This document shows, piece by piece, positions 51,329 through 61,380 of a stretch of DNA of 64,000 nucleotides; position 1 is the stretch's first letter, and each line of letters begins with the position of its first letter. This DNA comes from Pseudomonadota bacterium (lineage in GTDB: Bacteria > Myxococcota_A > UBA796 > GCA-2862545), in contig JAGSGY010000003.1 in the NCBI GenBank assembly GCA_023954855.1, positions 62,001 to 126,000 on the forward strand, read 5' to 3'. A model generated the notes under the pieces. The model worked only from the letters and a program-made list of their open reading frames with translations, had not been told where the DNA came from and did not search any database. The position numbers were made by a program, and so were the translations under genes.

Positions 51329-52191
51329 GCCGCTTCTTCTGCGCGGGTGGCCTGATCGGGCTTGAAGTCCATGGCCCAAGCCTTGTGGCCCTTGTGATCG
51401 AGCGACGCGAGCAGCGCCGCGCCGGCGACAAACATCGCGACCGCGCCCCACTGTGCCGGGGTCAGGGAGAAGTAGCGAGCGTCGGCGTATTGGAGATCGA
51501 CGTTGCGAAGGAAGTCGAAACCAAAGCGCACAGGTGCGTAGACCACCGCGAAGGTGCCGAGGAAGAAGCCTGGCGGGCGGTCCTTCTTGCCGAGCTGCCA
51601 AAACAGCGCGCAGACAAGCAGCATGAACAAGGCTTCGTAGAGGCCGAGCTCATGGCGAACACCGCTCACGCCACGTAGGCCATCCGGCCAAGGACCGAAG
51701 CCGTGGTCGAAGTCCATACCCAAGAAGAAAGTGGTCTCTCGCCCAATATGGTCGTGCACGCTGGCGCACCCGAGACGTCCGAACAGCCATCCAAACGGAA
51801 AGCCGTAGGTGATGACATCTGCGTAGCGAAGTCCGGGCAACGGGCGAATCCACTTGAAGAAGAGGATCGCGCCGAGCACCGCGCCGAGGAATCCACCAAA
51901 GGAAGAGAAACCTTCCCAGATGCGAAGGATCGCCCAGATGCCGTCTTCTTGAAGCCGCTCGGGGTGGTAGGCAACCACGGTGACCACGTGGGCCATCACA
52001 AAGCCAGACCCGACGATGCAGGCTGCTGCATCGACGATGTCACGTGGGTGCATGCCGAGCTTCAACCCGCGATAGCGGGCGACCTCGAGGCCAACGATGA
52101 TGCCGACAATGACCAGGATGGCCCATGAGTCGAGCGGGATGGGGCCTAGGTTGTAGACGCCCAGCTGGAAGAAGGGGATTGCGGCAAACAC
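51325..52191 (-). CDS. lgt: Prolipoprotein diacylglyceryl transferase-like protein
   Basis: GTG 52191 is chosen since it follows GGAG by 8 bp and gives FAAIPFFQLGVYNLGPIPL, like Lgt N-termini; more 5' sequence is not coding-like. The ~288-residue inner-membrane enzyme would attach diacylglycerol to lipobox cysteines. Motifs: WEGFSSFGGFLGAVLGAILF, FGWLFGRLGCASVHDHIG (Lgt signature, with Cys-His-Asp instead of the common GNFINGE) and ELGLYEALFMLL. At least six hydrophobic segments. It serves the many lipoproteins of this genome. It diverges from accC across 104 bp. Confidence 0.9.
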   Translation of the reverse strand: MFAAIPFFQLGVYNLGPIPLDSWAILVIVGIIVGLEVARYRGLKLGMHPRDIVDAAACIVGSGFVMAHVVTVVAYHPERLQEDGIWAILRIWEGFSSFGGFLGAVLGAILFFKWIRPLPGLRYADVITYGFPFGWLFGRLGCASVHDHIGRETTFFLGMDFDHGFGPWPDGLRGVSGVRHELGLYEALFMLLVCALFWQLGKKDRPPGFFLGTFAVVYAPVRFGFDFLRNVDLQYADARYFSLTPAQWGAVAMFVAGAALLASLDHKGHKAWAMDFKPDQATRAEEAA

Positions 52192-52295
52192 CAGTTGATC
52201 TCCGGTGACCCTGCCTAGCTTTCTGCTCTGCGAGATGCACGCGTGGACGCGAGGGCTCCCACTCCATACATTCGCCGACCACTCTGAGGAGCCGA

Positions 52296-53645
<1,350 letters not shown>

Positions 53646-55370
53646 ATGGCCCGCGCACTACTTCACCGCGTCGGCTCTCCGCTCTCCCAGGAGCTCGACG
53701 ACGCTGAGATCGCTCGCAATGGCGAGTTCCAGCAAGATCTCGATGAGGCGCTGAACGACAAGCTCGACCAAGTCCGCGCAGGCTGGGGCGAGAAGTACGT
53801 CAACCGCGTTCATACAAAGGGCAAGCTGACCACTTGGGAGCGCATCAATGCACTCAAGGATGAAGGCTCTCGCGTCTTCGAAGTGGGCACGCTCGTGAAC
53901 TGGGGCGTCGAGTTCGCGGGAAGCCGTCGGCCCGCGCCCGGAGCCGGTGTGGTCACCTGTTTCGCCCGCGTCGCGAACCGCTGGGTTGTGATCATCGCGA
54001 ACGACAACACCGTGGCGAGCGGTGCCTGGTGGCCGAAGACCCCCGAGAAGATCGAGCGAGCACAAGAGATGGCGCTGCGGCTCCGCCTTCCGGTCGTCTA
54101 CCTCGTGGATTGCTCGGGTCTGTTTCTGCCCGAGCAGTCTCGCTCCTTTGCGGGCGCGACGGGCGCCGGCCACATCTTCAAGAAGAACAGTCTGCTCGCC
54201 GCGAATGGCGTGCCGCAGATCGCGGGCGTATTCGGTGACTGCATCGCAGGCGGCGGGTACATGCCCATCATCAGCGACCGCGTGTACATGACCGAGTCGG
54301 CGTACATGGTGATCGCGGGTGCAGCACTCATTCGCGGTGCGAAGTCCCTGAAGCTCACGAGCCTCGACATCGGTGGCCCTGAAGTTCACGTTCATCAGTC
54401 AGGCTGCGCCGACGTGCGTGTGCCCGACGACCCGGCCGCGCTGACACAGATCCGCAACGAGGTCGAGCGTCTGCCGACGAGTGCCGCGGAGTTTTACCGT
54501 CACGGCGTCGACGCGGCGCCGCCCACCTTTGATACCCACGAGCTCACGTCTCTGTTTCCGCCCGACTTCCGCCAGGGCTACGCCATCGAGCAGGTCATCG
54601 CCCGGCTCGTCGATCAGTCGCTCTTCCACGAGGTGTTGAGCGGCGTGGGCCGCGAGATGGTCGTTGGACTCGGACGGGTGTCCGGCCTGTGGTGCGGCTT
54701 CATTGCGAACCGACAGGGCCTCGTAGACGAGCCAGGCCGCGGCAAGCGGGCGGGTGGCGCCCTCTACCGTGAGGGCATCGCGAAGATCAGCCAGTTCTCG
54801 CGCGCTTGCAACGCCGATGGCATTCCGATCATCTGGCTTCAGGACATCAGTGGCTTCGACATTGGTGCCGAGGCCGAGCGGCAGGGCCTTCTCGGATATG
54901 GCTCGAACCTGATCTACACGAACAGCACCAACGACGTCCCAATGTTCACGGTGTTGCTCCGAAAGGCATCCGGCGCTGGCTACTACGCCATGAACGGGCT
55001 GCCCTACGACCCTGTGGTGCAGCTCTCGACGCCCATGACCAGGCTCGCCGTGATGGAGGGCCGAACGCTGGCCATCGCGACTTACAACTCCAAGCTCGAC
55101 GACGACTTCGAGATCGCCACCGACGACCCCGAGGAGCGGGCGGCAATCGAGAAGGGGATGGCCGACACGGCCGCACGCATCGAGGCCGACATGGACCCGG
55201 TTCGCGCCGCTTCGCGCATGGATACCGACGAGTTGGTCCCGGTGAGTGAGCTTCGGCCTTGGCTTGAGTGCCTGGTCGAGTCGGCCTGGCAATCCGCCGG
55301 TTATCGCCGGGTGAAGAACCCGCGCATCTGGTCGGTTCACGACCTGGAGGTCCTGTGTCCAACGCGCTGA
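53646..55370 (+). CDS. Acyl-CoA carboxylase carboxyltransferase subunit
   Basis: A 574-residue carboxyltransferase with two crotonase-fold halves (beta- and alpha-like), as in the single-chain carboxyltransferases of propionyl-, methylcrotonyl-, or geranyl-CoA carboxylases. Segments: [60 protein letters not shown] in the N-half; [35 protein letters not shown] and [16 protein letters not shown] in the C-half. Substrate cannot be fixed from sequence; the last motif resembles methylcrotonyl/propionyl types. Translationally linked with accC and the BCCP gene (16-bp overlap). Confidence 0.93.
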   Translation: MARALLHRVGSPLSQELDDAEIARNGEFQQDLDEALNDKLDQVRAGWGEKYVNRVHTKGKLTTWERINALKDEGSRVFEVGTLVNWGVEFAGSRRPAPGAGVVTCFARVANRWVVIIANDNTVASGAWWPKTPEKIERAQEMALRLRLPVVYLVDCSGLFLPEQSRSFAGATGAGHIFKKNSLLAANGVPQIAGVFGDCIAGGGYMPIISDRVYMTESAYMVIAGAALIRGAKSLKLTSLDIGGPEVHVHQSGCADVRVPDDPAALTQIRNEVERLPTSAAEFYRHGVDAAPPTFDTHELTSLFPPDFRQGYAIEQVIARLVDQSLFHEVLSGVGREMVVGLGRVSGLWCGFIANRQGLVDEPGRGKRAGGALYREGIAKISQFSRACNADGIPIIWLQDISGFDIGAEAERQGLLGYGSNLIYTNSTNDVPMFTVLLRKASGAGYYAMNGLPYDPVVQLSTPMTRLAVMEGRTLAIATYNSKLDDDFEIATDDPEERAAIEKGMADTAARIEADMDPVRAASRMDTDELVPVSELRPWLECLVESAWQSAGYRRVKNPRIWSVHDLEVLCPTR

Positions 55371-55885
55371 AGATCGATGCAGGACTTGGCTCGCCGACGG
55401 TGGGCACCTTCATGCCCCGCTTGGACCTGGGGGCCGCCCTTGTCGAGGGTCAGGTGGTCGGCACGCTCCGCAAGGCGGGCAAGACCCTCACGCTCCGCGT
55501 ACCCCCCGGATGTGCCGGGGTGGCGATCGAGATCGTGCCCGCCGGCAGCTGGGTCGAGTACGGCGCCGTCCTCGTTGTAGCTGGCGAGGGTGGGGGAGCA
55601 GTGGCGTTCACCGCCCAGTCCGCTCCTGACGAAGCCGATGTCCCCGAAGGCGTGCAAGTCATCCGCGCCGACACGGATGGCACGGTGTACTTGCGCCCCG
55701 ATCCGGCCTCTGCGGCATTCGCGGAGCCGGGCAGCGAAGTCTCGGCCAACGCGACGCTCGCGCTCGTCGAAGTCATGAAGACATTCTCGCCCGTTCGCGC
55801 TCCCCGTGCGGGAAAGCTCATTCGGGTCTGCGTGGATGAGGCCACCTCGGTAGAGGCGGGCGCTCCACTATTCTGGCTTGAATAG
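55355..55885 (+). CDS. Biotin carboxyl carrier protein with tandem lipoyl/biotinyl-like domains
   Basis: GTG 55355 follows CTGGAGG and gives 176 residues; further 5' the frame overlaps the carboxyltransferase. Two barrel-sandwich domains are seen: the first (~15-80, [20 protein letters not shown]) lacks a biotinyl lysine, the second (~100-176) has [19 protein letters not shown], with the biotin attachment Lys in EVMK-T rather than the usual EAMKM. It should carry carboxybiotin between AccC and the carboxyltransferase. The duplicated, lysine-less first domain may serve assembly. Confidence 0.88.
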   Translation: MSNALKIDAGLGSPTVGTFMPRLDLGAALVEGQVVGTLRKAGKTLTLRVPPGCAGVAIEIVPAGSWVEYGAVLVVAGEGGGAVAFTAQSAPDEADVPEGVQVIRADTDGTVYLRPDPASAAFAEPGSEVSANATLALVEVMKTFSPVRAPRAGKLIRVCVDEATSVEAGAPLFWLE

Positions 55886-55958
55886 GCGCCTCGGCCGCAC
55901 TCGAGCCTGCTGGCCCGCCGAGCGTGTGCTAGCCTCTCGGAAGCGCTTTGGAGGGTCT

Positions 55959-56960
55959 TTGCGCCTGGCGACCACCATCTTCGGAGTTCTCGGTCTCACG
56001 CTTTTCTCGGCTTCGGCCCAGGCGGCATGCACCGCGGTCTACCCCGTCGACCAACTCATCACCGACTTGGCGAATGCCGAGAAGGGTGTTCGCGATTCCG
56101 ACGCGGGCGTTGCAGGTCCAGCGGCCGCAAGCCTCGAAGCGGGCTTGCCTTGCCTTGGTGAGATCCTTCCGACCATCGTCATTCCGCGGACCTACCGCGC
56201 AGTGGCTGGCGCTCACTACCTCAACGGCAACATGGAGAAGGCGCGCGCCTGGTTCCAGACCGCCATCGAGGCCGACTCTCAGTTCGACTACGGGATTGAC
56301 GATCTCGGCGCCGATAATCCGATGCGCATCTTCTACGCGGAGTCCCGCGAGGGCGCCGACATCGCGCCGGTTGCTGTCGAAGGCATGATGCTGCTCGAAG
56401 GCGGTACACACTACCTCGATGGGCGTCGTTGGACCGAAGCTACGGCGACGCTCGAGCGTCCACACCTGTACCAGTACGAGGCAGAGCAGGTGCTCACCAA
56501 GCTGATGTTCGGAAACGACTTCATGCCTGCCGTCCTCGTCATCGACGAGTCCTCGGCAAGCGACGTGGGCTCCTCCAAGCCCGAGAAGCCGCCGAAGCAG
56601 GCGAAGGCCGGCAAAGAGCCCAAGCCTGGCAAGCCGCCGAAGCCAGCCAAGACCAAGCCCGCCGCCGGAACGACCGATGGCTTCGTGAAGCGCGAACGGC
56701 CGTGGGAAAAGACCCCTCTGATGGTCGGCGGCGTGGCCCTGATGGGCGGTGGTGTGGCCGCGTATGTCGCGAGTAGCGGCACCCGCGGGAAGTTCAACGA
56801 GTCCAAGGACGAGGCATCGCTCACCAAGTTCCAGAAAGCGACCAACCAGTTGGTCATCGTCTCTGGCGTGTTGGTTGCAGCGGGTGCAGGCACCCTCACG
56901 TGGGGCATCATCGTCGACGCCGGCGGAACTCCGCTGCCCGGTATCAACGTCCGCTTCTAG
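55959..56960 (+). CDS. Exported TPR-like protein with C-terminal membrane helices
   Basis: TTG 55959 follows GGAGGG and gives a signal peptide (RLATTIFGVLGLTLFSASAQA). The 333-residue protein has a helical N-half with TPR-like ALNGNMEKARAWFQTAIEA-type repeats (~80-170), a Lys/Pro-rich linker (PKQAKAGKEPKPGKPPKPAK), and two C-terminal hydrophobic helices (MVGGVALMGGGVAAYVAS and VIVSGVLVAAGAGTLTWGI). The carboxylase/kinase neighbours suggest nothing specific. Together with the kinase directly downstream (0-bp gap), it may be a signal-transduction partner (inference). Confidence 0.75.
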   Translation: MRLATTIFGVLGLTLFSASAQAACTAVYPVDQLITDLANAEKGVRDSDAGVAGPAAASLEAGLPCLGEILPTIVIPRTYRAVAGAHYLNGNMEKARAWFQTAIEADSQFDYGIDDLGADNPMRIFYAESREGADIAPVAVEGMMLLEGGTHYLDGRRWTEATATLERPHLYQYEAEQVLTKLMFGNDFMPAVLVIDESSASDVGSSKPEKPPKQAKAGKEPKPGKPPKPAKTKPAAGTTDGFVKRERPWEKTPLMVGGVALMGGGVAAYVASSGTRGKFNESKDEASLTKFQKATNQLVIVSGVLVAAGAGTLTWGIIVDAGGTPLPGINVRF

Positions 56961-58340
56961 ATGGCCACCGCAACCCTTCCCCTCGTGTGGAGGGGGCGAA
57001 GTGGTCGGACCTATGTGCCGCAGAGCGGGGGGCGTCCTCGACATGGGGTCGCGTCCGTTGTGCGACGGGTCACCGGGGACGGGGGCCCTGCCGGCACCTC
57101 TGCCATCCCCGACGGAACACCGCTTGCGCTCAAGCTCTGGAACGAAGGCGACGAGGTTGCCCTCGACCAGCTCCAAGAGCAGGCACGGGTTCTGGTCGAG
57201 CTCTCGTCGAGCGACGATGAATTGCCGTGCCCGAGGCTCTACGATCTCGTAGGTACGCCGCTCGTCACCGGTCTGGTGATGGAGTGGTGCCCCGTCGACC
57301 TCGAGCTCTGGTGGCGAGAGAAGCTCGCCGAGCCCGATGCCTTTGGTCGGCTCATGGCGACGATGGCCACCGTGTGCAGGCGGGTGAGCGACTACCACGT
57401 CTTCCACGCCCAGCGCAGCGGACTCGAGTCGGGCCACGGGGACCTCAAGCCCAGCAACATCCTGATGGCAGCGGATGGCCGATGGCTGCTCTCGGACTTC
57501 GGTAAGCCCCAGGTCGCGGAACCTGACGACTCACCTTGGGCGAGCTCCCGCGTCATCGTCGGAACCGAGAACTACGTAGCCCCCGAGCTGCTCTTCCACG
57601 CCGACCAGCCATTTCCTGCTGCGCTCGACACGTGGTCGCTCGTGGCGAGTTGCTTTGCTCTGCTGCAGCTGCGCCGGCTGATTCTCGACGACGGCGTCGT
57701 GCCGCGAAATGGGACGCGCTCCCCTCGGTTTCGGATGCATCGCATTCACCAAGTGATCGAGGTCTACAGCGCCGATCCGACACGGTTCCGCGCTCGACCC
57801 CTGGACCTCGAAGCCTTCCCGGATCCACTTGAGCTTCCGGAGCAGGACCGTCGAGCCATCCGAGAGTCCGTCCGCGGCATCTTCCCAGAGAGTGGTGAGA
57901 GCTCGGAGAAGGCCATCTACGAGCTGCTCCTCGAGCTCTTCGACCATGGCATGAGCATCGACCCGGCACATCGCTACACGAGTGCCAGAGACCTCGCTGC
58001 GGCCTTCGAGGGGCTCACCCGACGGTACCTCGAGCTCTCAACGGTATCCGCGCGCAAGCCTGCGCCGAAGGGGCCTGCCCCCGAGACCCTCGAGATCCAG
58101 CGTCTGCGCCGGCTCGCCGTCGCCGCTGAGGCCCGCGCCGCTTCTCTGGAGCGCGAGCTCACCGACGTACGCATCGAACGCGACGAGGCGATCGCGGCCG
58201 CAGAGCATCGGCCGCCAGCACCCACGCCTCCGCTCCAGCGACTGCTGCCAATTGCGATCGTCGCAGTACTGGCGGTGAACCTGTTGTTGCTTGCCGTCGC
58301 AGGGGTCGGGGTCGGCGTGCTGATCGCTAATCTCAACTAG
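56961..58340 (+). CDS. Ser/Thr protein kinase-like protein, tail-anchored
   Basis: A 459-residue protein whose ATG directly follows the preceding stop. Kinase motifs: VAIK-type lysine in PLALKLWNEG, catalytic loop GHGDLKPSNIL (HGD in place of HRD, so a non-RD kinase), SDFGKPQ and YVAPELLF. The glycine-rich loop (SGGRPRHGVASVVRRV) is poorly conserved. A coiled-coil-like stretch (~375-425) and a C-terminal transmembrane helix (LLPIAIVAVLAVNLLLLAV) anchor it. Activity is plausible but the weak nucleotide loop leaves doubt. Followed by tRNA-Leu. Confidence 0.87.
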   Translation: MATATLPLVWRGRSGRTYVPQSGGRPRHGVASVVRRVTGDGGPAGTSAIPDGTPLALKLWNEGDEVALDQLQEQARVLVELSSSDDELPCPRLYDLVGTPLVTGLVMEWCPVDLELWWREKLAEPDAFGRLMATMATVCRRVSDYHVFHAQRSGLESGHGDLKPSNILMAADGRWLLSDFGKPQVAEPDDSPWASSRVIVGTENYVAPELLFHADQPFPAALDTWSLVASCFALLQLRRLILDDGVVPRNGTRSPRFRMHRIHQVIEVYSADPTRFRARPLDLEAFPDPLELPEQDRRAIRESVRGIFPESGESSEKAIYELLLELFDHGMSIDPAHRYTSARDLAAAFEGLTRRYLELSTVSARKPAPKGPAPETLEIQRLRRLAVAAEARAASLERELTDVRIERDEAIAAAEHRPPAPTPPLQRLLPIAIVAVLAVNLLLLAVAGVGVGVLIANLN

Positions 58341-58386
58341 CTTTGGGTGGCCGATTGGCCGTCCAAGGGCTACCGGAAGGGCCATT

Positions 58387-58472
58387 GGGGGCGTGGCGGA
58401 ATTGGTAGACGCGCTCGATTCAAAATCGAGTGGCCTTCGGTCTTGAGGGTTCGAGTCCCTCCGCCCCTACCA
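58387..58472 (+). tRNA. tRNA-Leu (anticodon CAA), CCA encoded
   Basis: The 86-nt gene has a 7-bp acceptor stem GGGGGCG/CGCCCCT (with one G-U pair), discriminator A and encoded CCA. The anticodon arm is CTCGA-TTCAAAA-TCGAG, giving anticodon CAA (reads UUG). A long variable arm (typical of class II tRNA-Leu) and T arm GAGGG-TTCGAGT-CCCTC follow. The 3' end lies inside the first copy of the tandem repeat (58455-58552). Confidence 0.95.
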
Positions 58473-58552
58473 AAACAAAGACATCCTCGCCGCACGGCGG
58501 GGATGTTCTGGTTGTGGGCGGAGTTTCGGCGAAAGCCCGTGCTGCGCGGAGC
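58455..58552 (+). repeat. Direct repeat copy 1 (tRNA 3' end plus terminator)
   Basis: A 98-bp unit starting with the last 18 bases of tRNA-Leu (GTCCCTCCGCCCCTACCA), then a GC-rich terminator hairpin, then a segment with TTTCGGCGAAA. It recurs 115 bp downstream with essentially one difference (GAGTTT against GAGGTT). Confidence 0.93.
58481..58506 (+). terminator. Terminator hairpin after tRNA-Leu (copy 1)
   Basis: CATCCTCGCC and GGCGGGGATG pair over ~10 bp with one G-U pair around a 4-nt loop, then GTTCTGGTTGT. Located 9 bp after CCA. Confidence 0.7.
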
Positions 58553-58569
58553 GCGGGACGGGACGTAGG

Positions 58570-58667
58570 GTCCCTCCGCCCCTACCAAAACAAAGACATC
58601 CTCGCCGCACGGCGGGGATGTTCTGGTTGTGGGCGGAGGTTCGGCGAAAGCCCGTGCTGCGCGGAGC
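58570..58667 (+). repeat. Direct repeat copy 2 (tRNA 3' end plus terminator)
   Basis: The second 98-bp copy, including the 18-bp tRNA 3' end without the rest of the tRNA and a second copy of the terminator hairpin (58596-58621). Only ~17 bp separates the two copies, so this is a local tandem duplication rather than an att-flanked island. The remaining gap to 58684 shows nothing else. Confidence 0.93.
58596..58621 (+). terminator. Terminator hairpin (copy 2)
   Basis: Identical to the hairpin at 58481-58506 and contained in the second repeat copy. It may reinforce termination after tRNA-Leu and faces the leftward gene at 58685. Confidence 0.6.
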
Positions 58668-58684
58668 AGGACGGGCGCTCCCGA

Positions 58685-59437
58685 CTAGTAGCGGCGACCC
58701 GCGTGCGACCAGCGGCCGGCAGAGAAGCGCGCTGCACCACGCTTGAGGAGGCGCTGAAGAGCCGACTTCACTTCATGGCCACCGAGCTCCGGGTAGCGTG
58801 ACCGCGCGCCATGACGAACGCCTGCGATGAGCACCGCTTCGAGGAGCCCCTTCTCGCTGACGCCTACGAGCCGCTCTTGGCAGGCTTGCTCGAGGTAGCG
58901 ATCGCGATCCAGATCCGTGGAACTCGACAGGTCGAGGGAGCGGGCCTGGGGCGTCTTGCTTGCGCGCTTCGTCTTCGTCGCCGGCTCGCCGCGTGGCGCA
59001 GTACGCGCGCCCTGGAAGCGAGCATCATTTCGGCGCGCTTCGGGTGCGCGGGCAACTCGGGGTGCCTGCGCACTAATCTCAAAGGGCGTGGCCTCGATAT
59101 CAGCCCAGCTCTTGACGATCACAGAGAGGTCGCGCTGTTCATTCATCCGGCTGTCGCGTCCGAGCTCGGAGAGGACGGCCCCGCGCAAGGTCTCGGGGAT
59201 GCGCGCGGCGCCGAGCGCATTGAGCTCGTGCACCAGGGAGGCAAACCCGGTCGACGGAAGGTCCGAGATCTCGCTGGGCATGCGCCCCACAAAGGTATCC
59301 AGGCCAGGACGGACCGAAGCAGAAAGCACATCGGATTCGCCGAGAGCCATGAGATCCGCCAGCGTGGAGGGTTCCACACCGCTAAGCGGACGTCGAAGCG
59401 CGTCCTGGATGGTGATCTCAAGAGTAAGTGCGTCCAT
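58685..59437 (-). CDS. Protein of unknown function with possible winged-helix C-terminus
   Basis: ATG 59437 (MDALTLEITIQDALRRPLSG) is chosen; a TTG at 59524 would add 29 residues (STPWEALLAYRLNLGAL), so the start is uncertain and neither has a good Shine-Dalgarno. The ~250-residue product has a helical N-half, a basic Ala/Thr/Arg-rich linker (~150-180), and a C-terminal ~70-residue segment (YLEQACQERLVGVSEKGLLE ... ALQRLLKRGAARFSAGRWSH) that could be a winged-helix DNA-binding domain. It diverges from the adenosyltransferase gene with almost no gap. Family not recognised. Confidence 0.62.
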   Translation of the reverse strand: MDALTLEITIQDALRRPLSGVEPSTLADLMALGESDVLSASVRPGLDTFVGRMPSEISDLPSTGFASLVHELNALGAARIPETLRGAVLSELGRDSRMNEQRDLSVIVKSWADIEATPFEISAQAPRVARAPEARRNDARFQGARTAPRGEPATKTKRASKTPQARSLDLSSSTDLDRDRYLEQACQERLVGVSEKGLLEAVLIAGVRHGARSRYPELGGHEVKSALQRLLKRGAARFSAGRWSHAGRRY

Positions 59438-59547
59438 GCCGCGAAGCGCACCGAGGTTAAGCCTGTATGCCAAGAGGGCCTCCCAAGGAGTGCTCGTAAC
59501 CCCATGCGAGGGCCGCGCGCTCAACCTGCGGCGAGGAACAGCACACG

Positions 59548-60120
59548 ATGCGTATCAGCAAGGTCTACACAAGGACTGGCGATCAAGGCACAACCAGGCT
59601 TGTGGGCAACCAGGAGGTCGCGAAGAACAATGTTCGGATCGAGGCCTACGGAACCGTCGACGAGCTCAATAGTGTGATCGGATTGGCCCGGGCACTGGTT
59701 CCAGCCGCCAGCTTCGACTCGGTTCTCGGCACGATTCAGAGCGAACTATTCGACGTGGGGACCGATCTCGCGACGCCCGCGGACGCGCGTTGGGACGGCA
59801 TGGTGCGGCCGGATGACGTCTACGTGACGCGCCTGGAAGGTTGGTGCGACACGTACAACGACCAACTCGAGCCGCTGAAGGAATTCATCCTCCCTGGTGG
59901 GGGTGTCGGCGCCGCCTTCCTACACCAGGCACGGACAGTCTGTCGACGTGCAGAGCGTCGAGCCTTGGACCTCATCGAGGCAGAGGAGGACGTGGGTCTC
60001 GAGTCCATGCGGTACCTGAACCGCCTCTCGGACCTTCTGTTCGTCCTCGCCCGCTTCGCGGCCTTCGAGGCTGGGCAACCCGAAGCGTTTTGGCAGAATC
60101 CAAACTCGCGCAGCCGCTAG
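59548..60120 (+). CDS. ATP:cob(I)alamin adenosyltransferase (PduO type)
   Basis: A 190-residue PduO-type adenosyltransferase making adenosylcobalamin. Typical: MRISKVYTRTGDQGTTRLVG, EAYGTVDELNSVIGLARAL, and the helix RTVCRRAERRALDL with the ATP-binding Arg/Glu; ends ESMRYLNRLSDLLFVLARF. Full length. It converges with the phosphoesterase gene, overlapping by 4 bp. A B12-dependent enzyme (for example methylmalonyl-CoA mutase, which would fit the acyl-CoA carboxylase) is not in the window. Confidence 0.95.
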   Translation: MRISKVYTRTGDQGTTRLVGNQEVAKNNVRIEAYGTVDELNSVIGLARALVPAASFDSVLGTIQSELFDVGTDLATPADARWDGMVRPDDVYVTRLEGWCDTYNDQLEPLKEFILPGGGVGAAFLHQARTVCRRAERRALDLIEAEEDVGLESMRYLNRLSDLLFVLARFAAFEAGQPEAFWQNPNSRSR

Positions 60121-61001
60121 CGCCCCGTCGCGAACGCGCCGCCAGGTTCCGGGGCGAAGCCCGTCCCATCGTGCAGGTAGCGCGACACGCCAAGGTCCTG
60201 GCCCGAGAGGTCATAGAGCCCCATGGCCGCGGCGCGCTTTTGCTCTGGGAGCCAAGCGTAGCCAGAGCTTCCGCAGTCGAGCACGGGGATCTTCGCGTCA
60301 GACAGCACCATCTCGGAGCGAAAGCCGTGGTGCACGTGCCCCGAGAGGATTGCGTCTGGCCGCACGGGCGCAGCATCCAAGGTGTCGACCAAGTCCTGTG
60401 CATTGATCAACCCGTGGTGCGTACGCGTGTACAGCTCACCGTGCCGATCCACAGGCGGATGGTGGATGCCCAGCAGAATGCGGCGCCCCTGCATCGACGG
60501 GTCAGCGAGAATCGCAGCGAGTCCCGCCAACTGGTCATTCGGGACGACGCCTGAAGCATGGATCAAGTGGGGGCGGTTCGGGTCGAGTCCAAGGAGCGTC
60601 ACATTGCCGATGTCGAGCCGGCCGACGGGCCCCTCGGACAAGCCCATCCACTCGCCGAAGAGCTCGCGGATGCGCTGTGAACGTTGTGCCCCCTGCGTGT
60701 ACACGTCGTGGTTGCCAGGGATGATCAGGGTGGGGAAGGCGTCGAGGATTGGCTGCAGGGCCTCGCGTGCCTTTGCGAACTCGGAGCTCAGCGACTGAGC
60801 AGTGAGGTCTCCGGTGATGAACACCGCGTCCGGGGCAAGCGCGACGACGTGTTCGACCAGGCTCGTCTGCACAGCCTCGGTGAAGTGGCTGTGCCGCCCA
60901 ACGACGTAGAGATTCACCGAACCCAGCACCCGCTTGGGCGAGAGTTCACTGAGCGTCGGAGGAACCTGCCAGTGGATGTCGGTCAGATGGGCAATACGCA
61001 C
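60117..61001 (-). CDS. Metallophosphoesterase
   Basis: A 294-residue calcineurin-like phosphoesterase with GTG start. The dimetal motifs are all present: TDIHW, GDLTAQS, PGNHDVY, HHPP and GHVHHG. Related to CpdA-like 3',5'-cAMP or lipid phosphodiesterases; substrate unknown. It is the last gene of a leftward operon; the stop of the upstream gene lies 1 bp before its GTG. Confidence 0.93.
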   Translation of the reverse strand: MRIAHLTDIHWQVPPTLSELSPKRVLGSVNLYVVGRHSHFTEAVQTSLVEHVVALAPDAVFITGDLTAQSLSSEFAKAREALQPILDAFPTLIIPGNHDVYTQGAQRSQRIRELFGEWMGLSEGPVGRLDIGNVTLLGLDPNRPHLIHASGVVPNDQLAGLAAILADPSMQGRRILLGIHHPPVDRHGELYTRTHHGLINAQDLVDTLDAAPVRPDAILSGHVHHGFRSEMVLSDAKIPVLDCGSSGYAWLPEQKRAAAMGLYDLSGQDLGVSRYLHDGTGFAPEPGGAFATGR

Positions 61002-61002
61002 G

Positions 61003-61380
61003 TCAGCTCCTAGGCCGCAGTCCGTAGCCGAGGCTGAGGACGGCCGCTATCACGACCATGAGCAAGGCCGACGCTGGCCCCGTGGGAATCGTGGTCCAGG
61101 CCACCTGCACAGGCAGCGTCTGGTCCCCGGCGATGAGCTCGGCTGTTCCGGACTGGGCCGGAACCCAGGGCACCTGTCCCTCAGCGTCTGAGATGCCGAT
61201 CGCCATCTCAGCCGAGTCGGCGAGGCCAGCCCGATGAATGACCCGCACCGTGGCCCCGTGCACCGGGTTGCCTCGGTCGTCTGTGATCGTGACGAGCGTC
61301 TCGAGGCCATCGACCGGCGGCTCCGAGAGCTCGACGGTCGCCAGCGCCGTCGCGAGCAGGAGTACGAACAGGCCGTTCAT
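61003..61380 (-). CDS. Small exported protein with Ig/carboxypeptidase-regulatory-like domain and TM helix
   Basis: ATG 61380 overlaps the upstream stop (ATGA). The 125-residue product has a signal segment (MNGLFVLLLATALATVELSE), a beta-sandwich-like region with DDRGNPVHGATVRVIHRAG (carboxypeptidase regulatory/CnaB-like pattern) and a C-terminal transmembrane helix ALLMVVIAAVLSLGYGL. The extended upstream frame is not coding-like. Role unknown; it probably pairs with the membrane protein upstream. Confidence 0.78.
   Translation of the reverse strand: MNGLFVLLLATALATVELSEPPVDGLETLVTITDDRGNPVHGATVRVIHRAGLADSAEMAIGISDAEGQVPWVPAQSGTAELIAGDQTLPVQVAWTTIPTGPASALLMVVIAAVLSLGYGLRPRS

Noticed and set aside
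55929-57437. A 502-codon leftward frame across the TPR and kinase genes
   Set aside because: The forward frames contain signal peptide, kinase motifs and a TM helix; the reverse has none.
58455-58667. tRNA-Leu repeat as attL/attR of a genomic island
   Set aside because: Only ~17 bp lies between the copies and no integrase or cargo is present; the full 98-bp unit is repeated, which is longer than typical att cores. Kept only as a possible excision scar.
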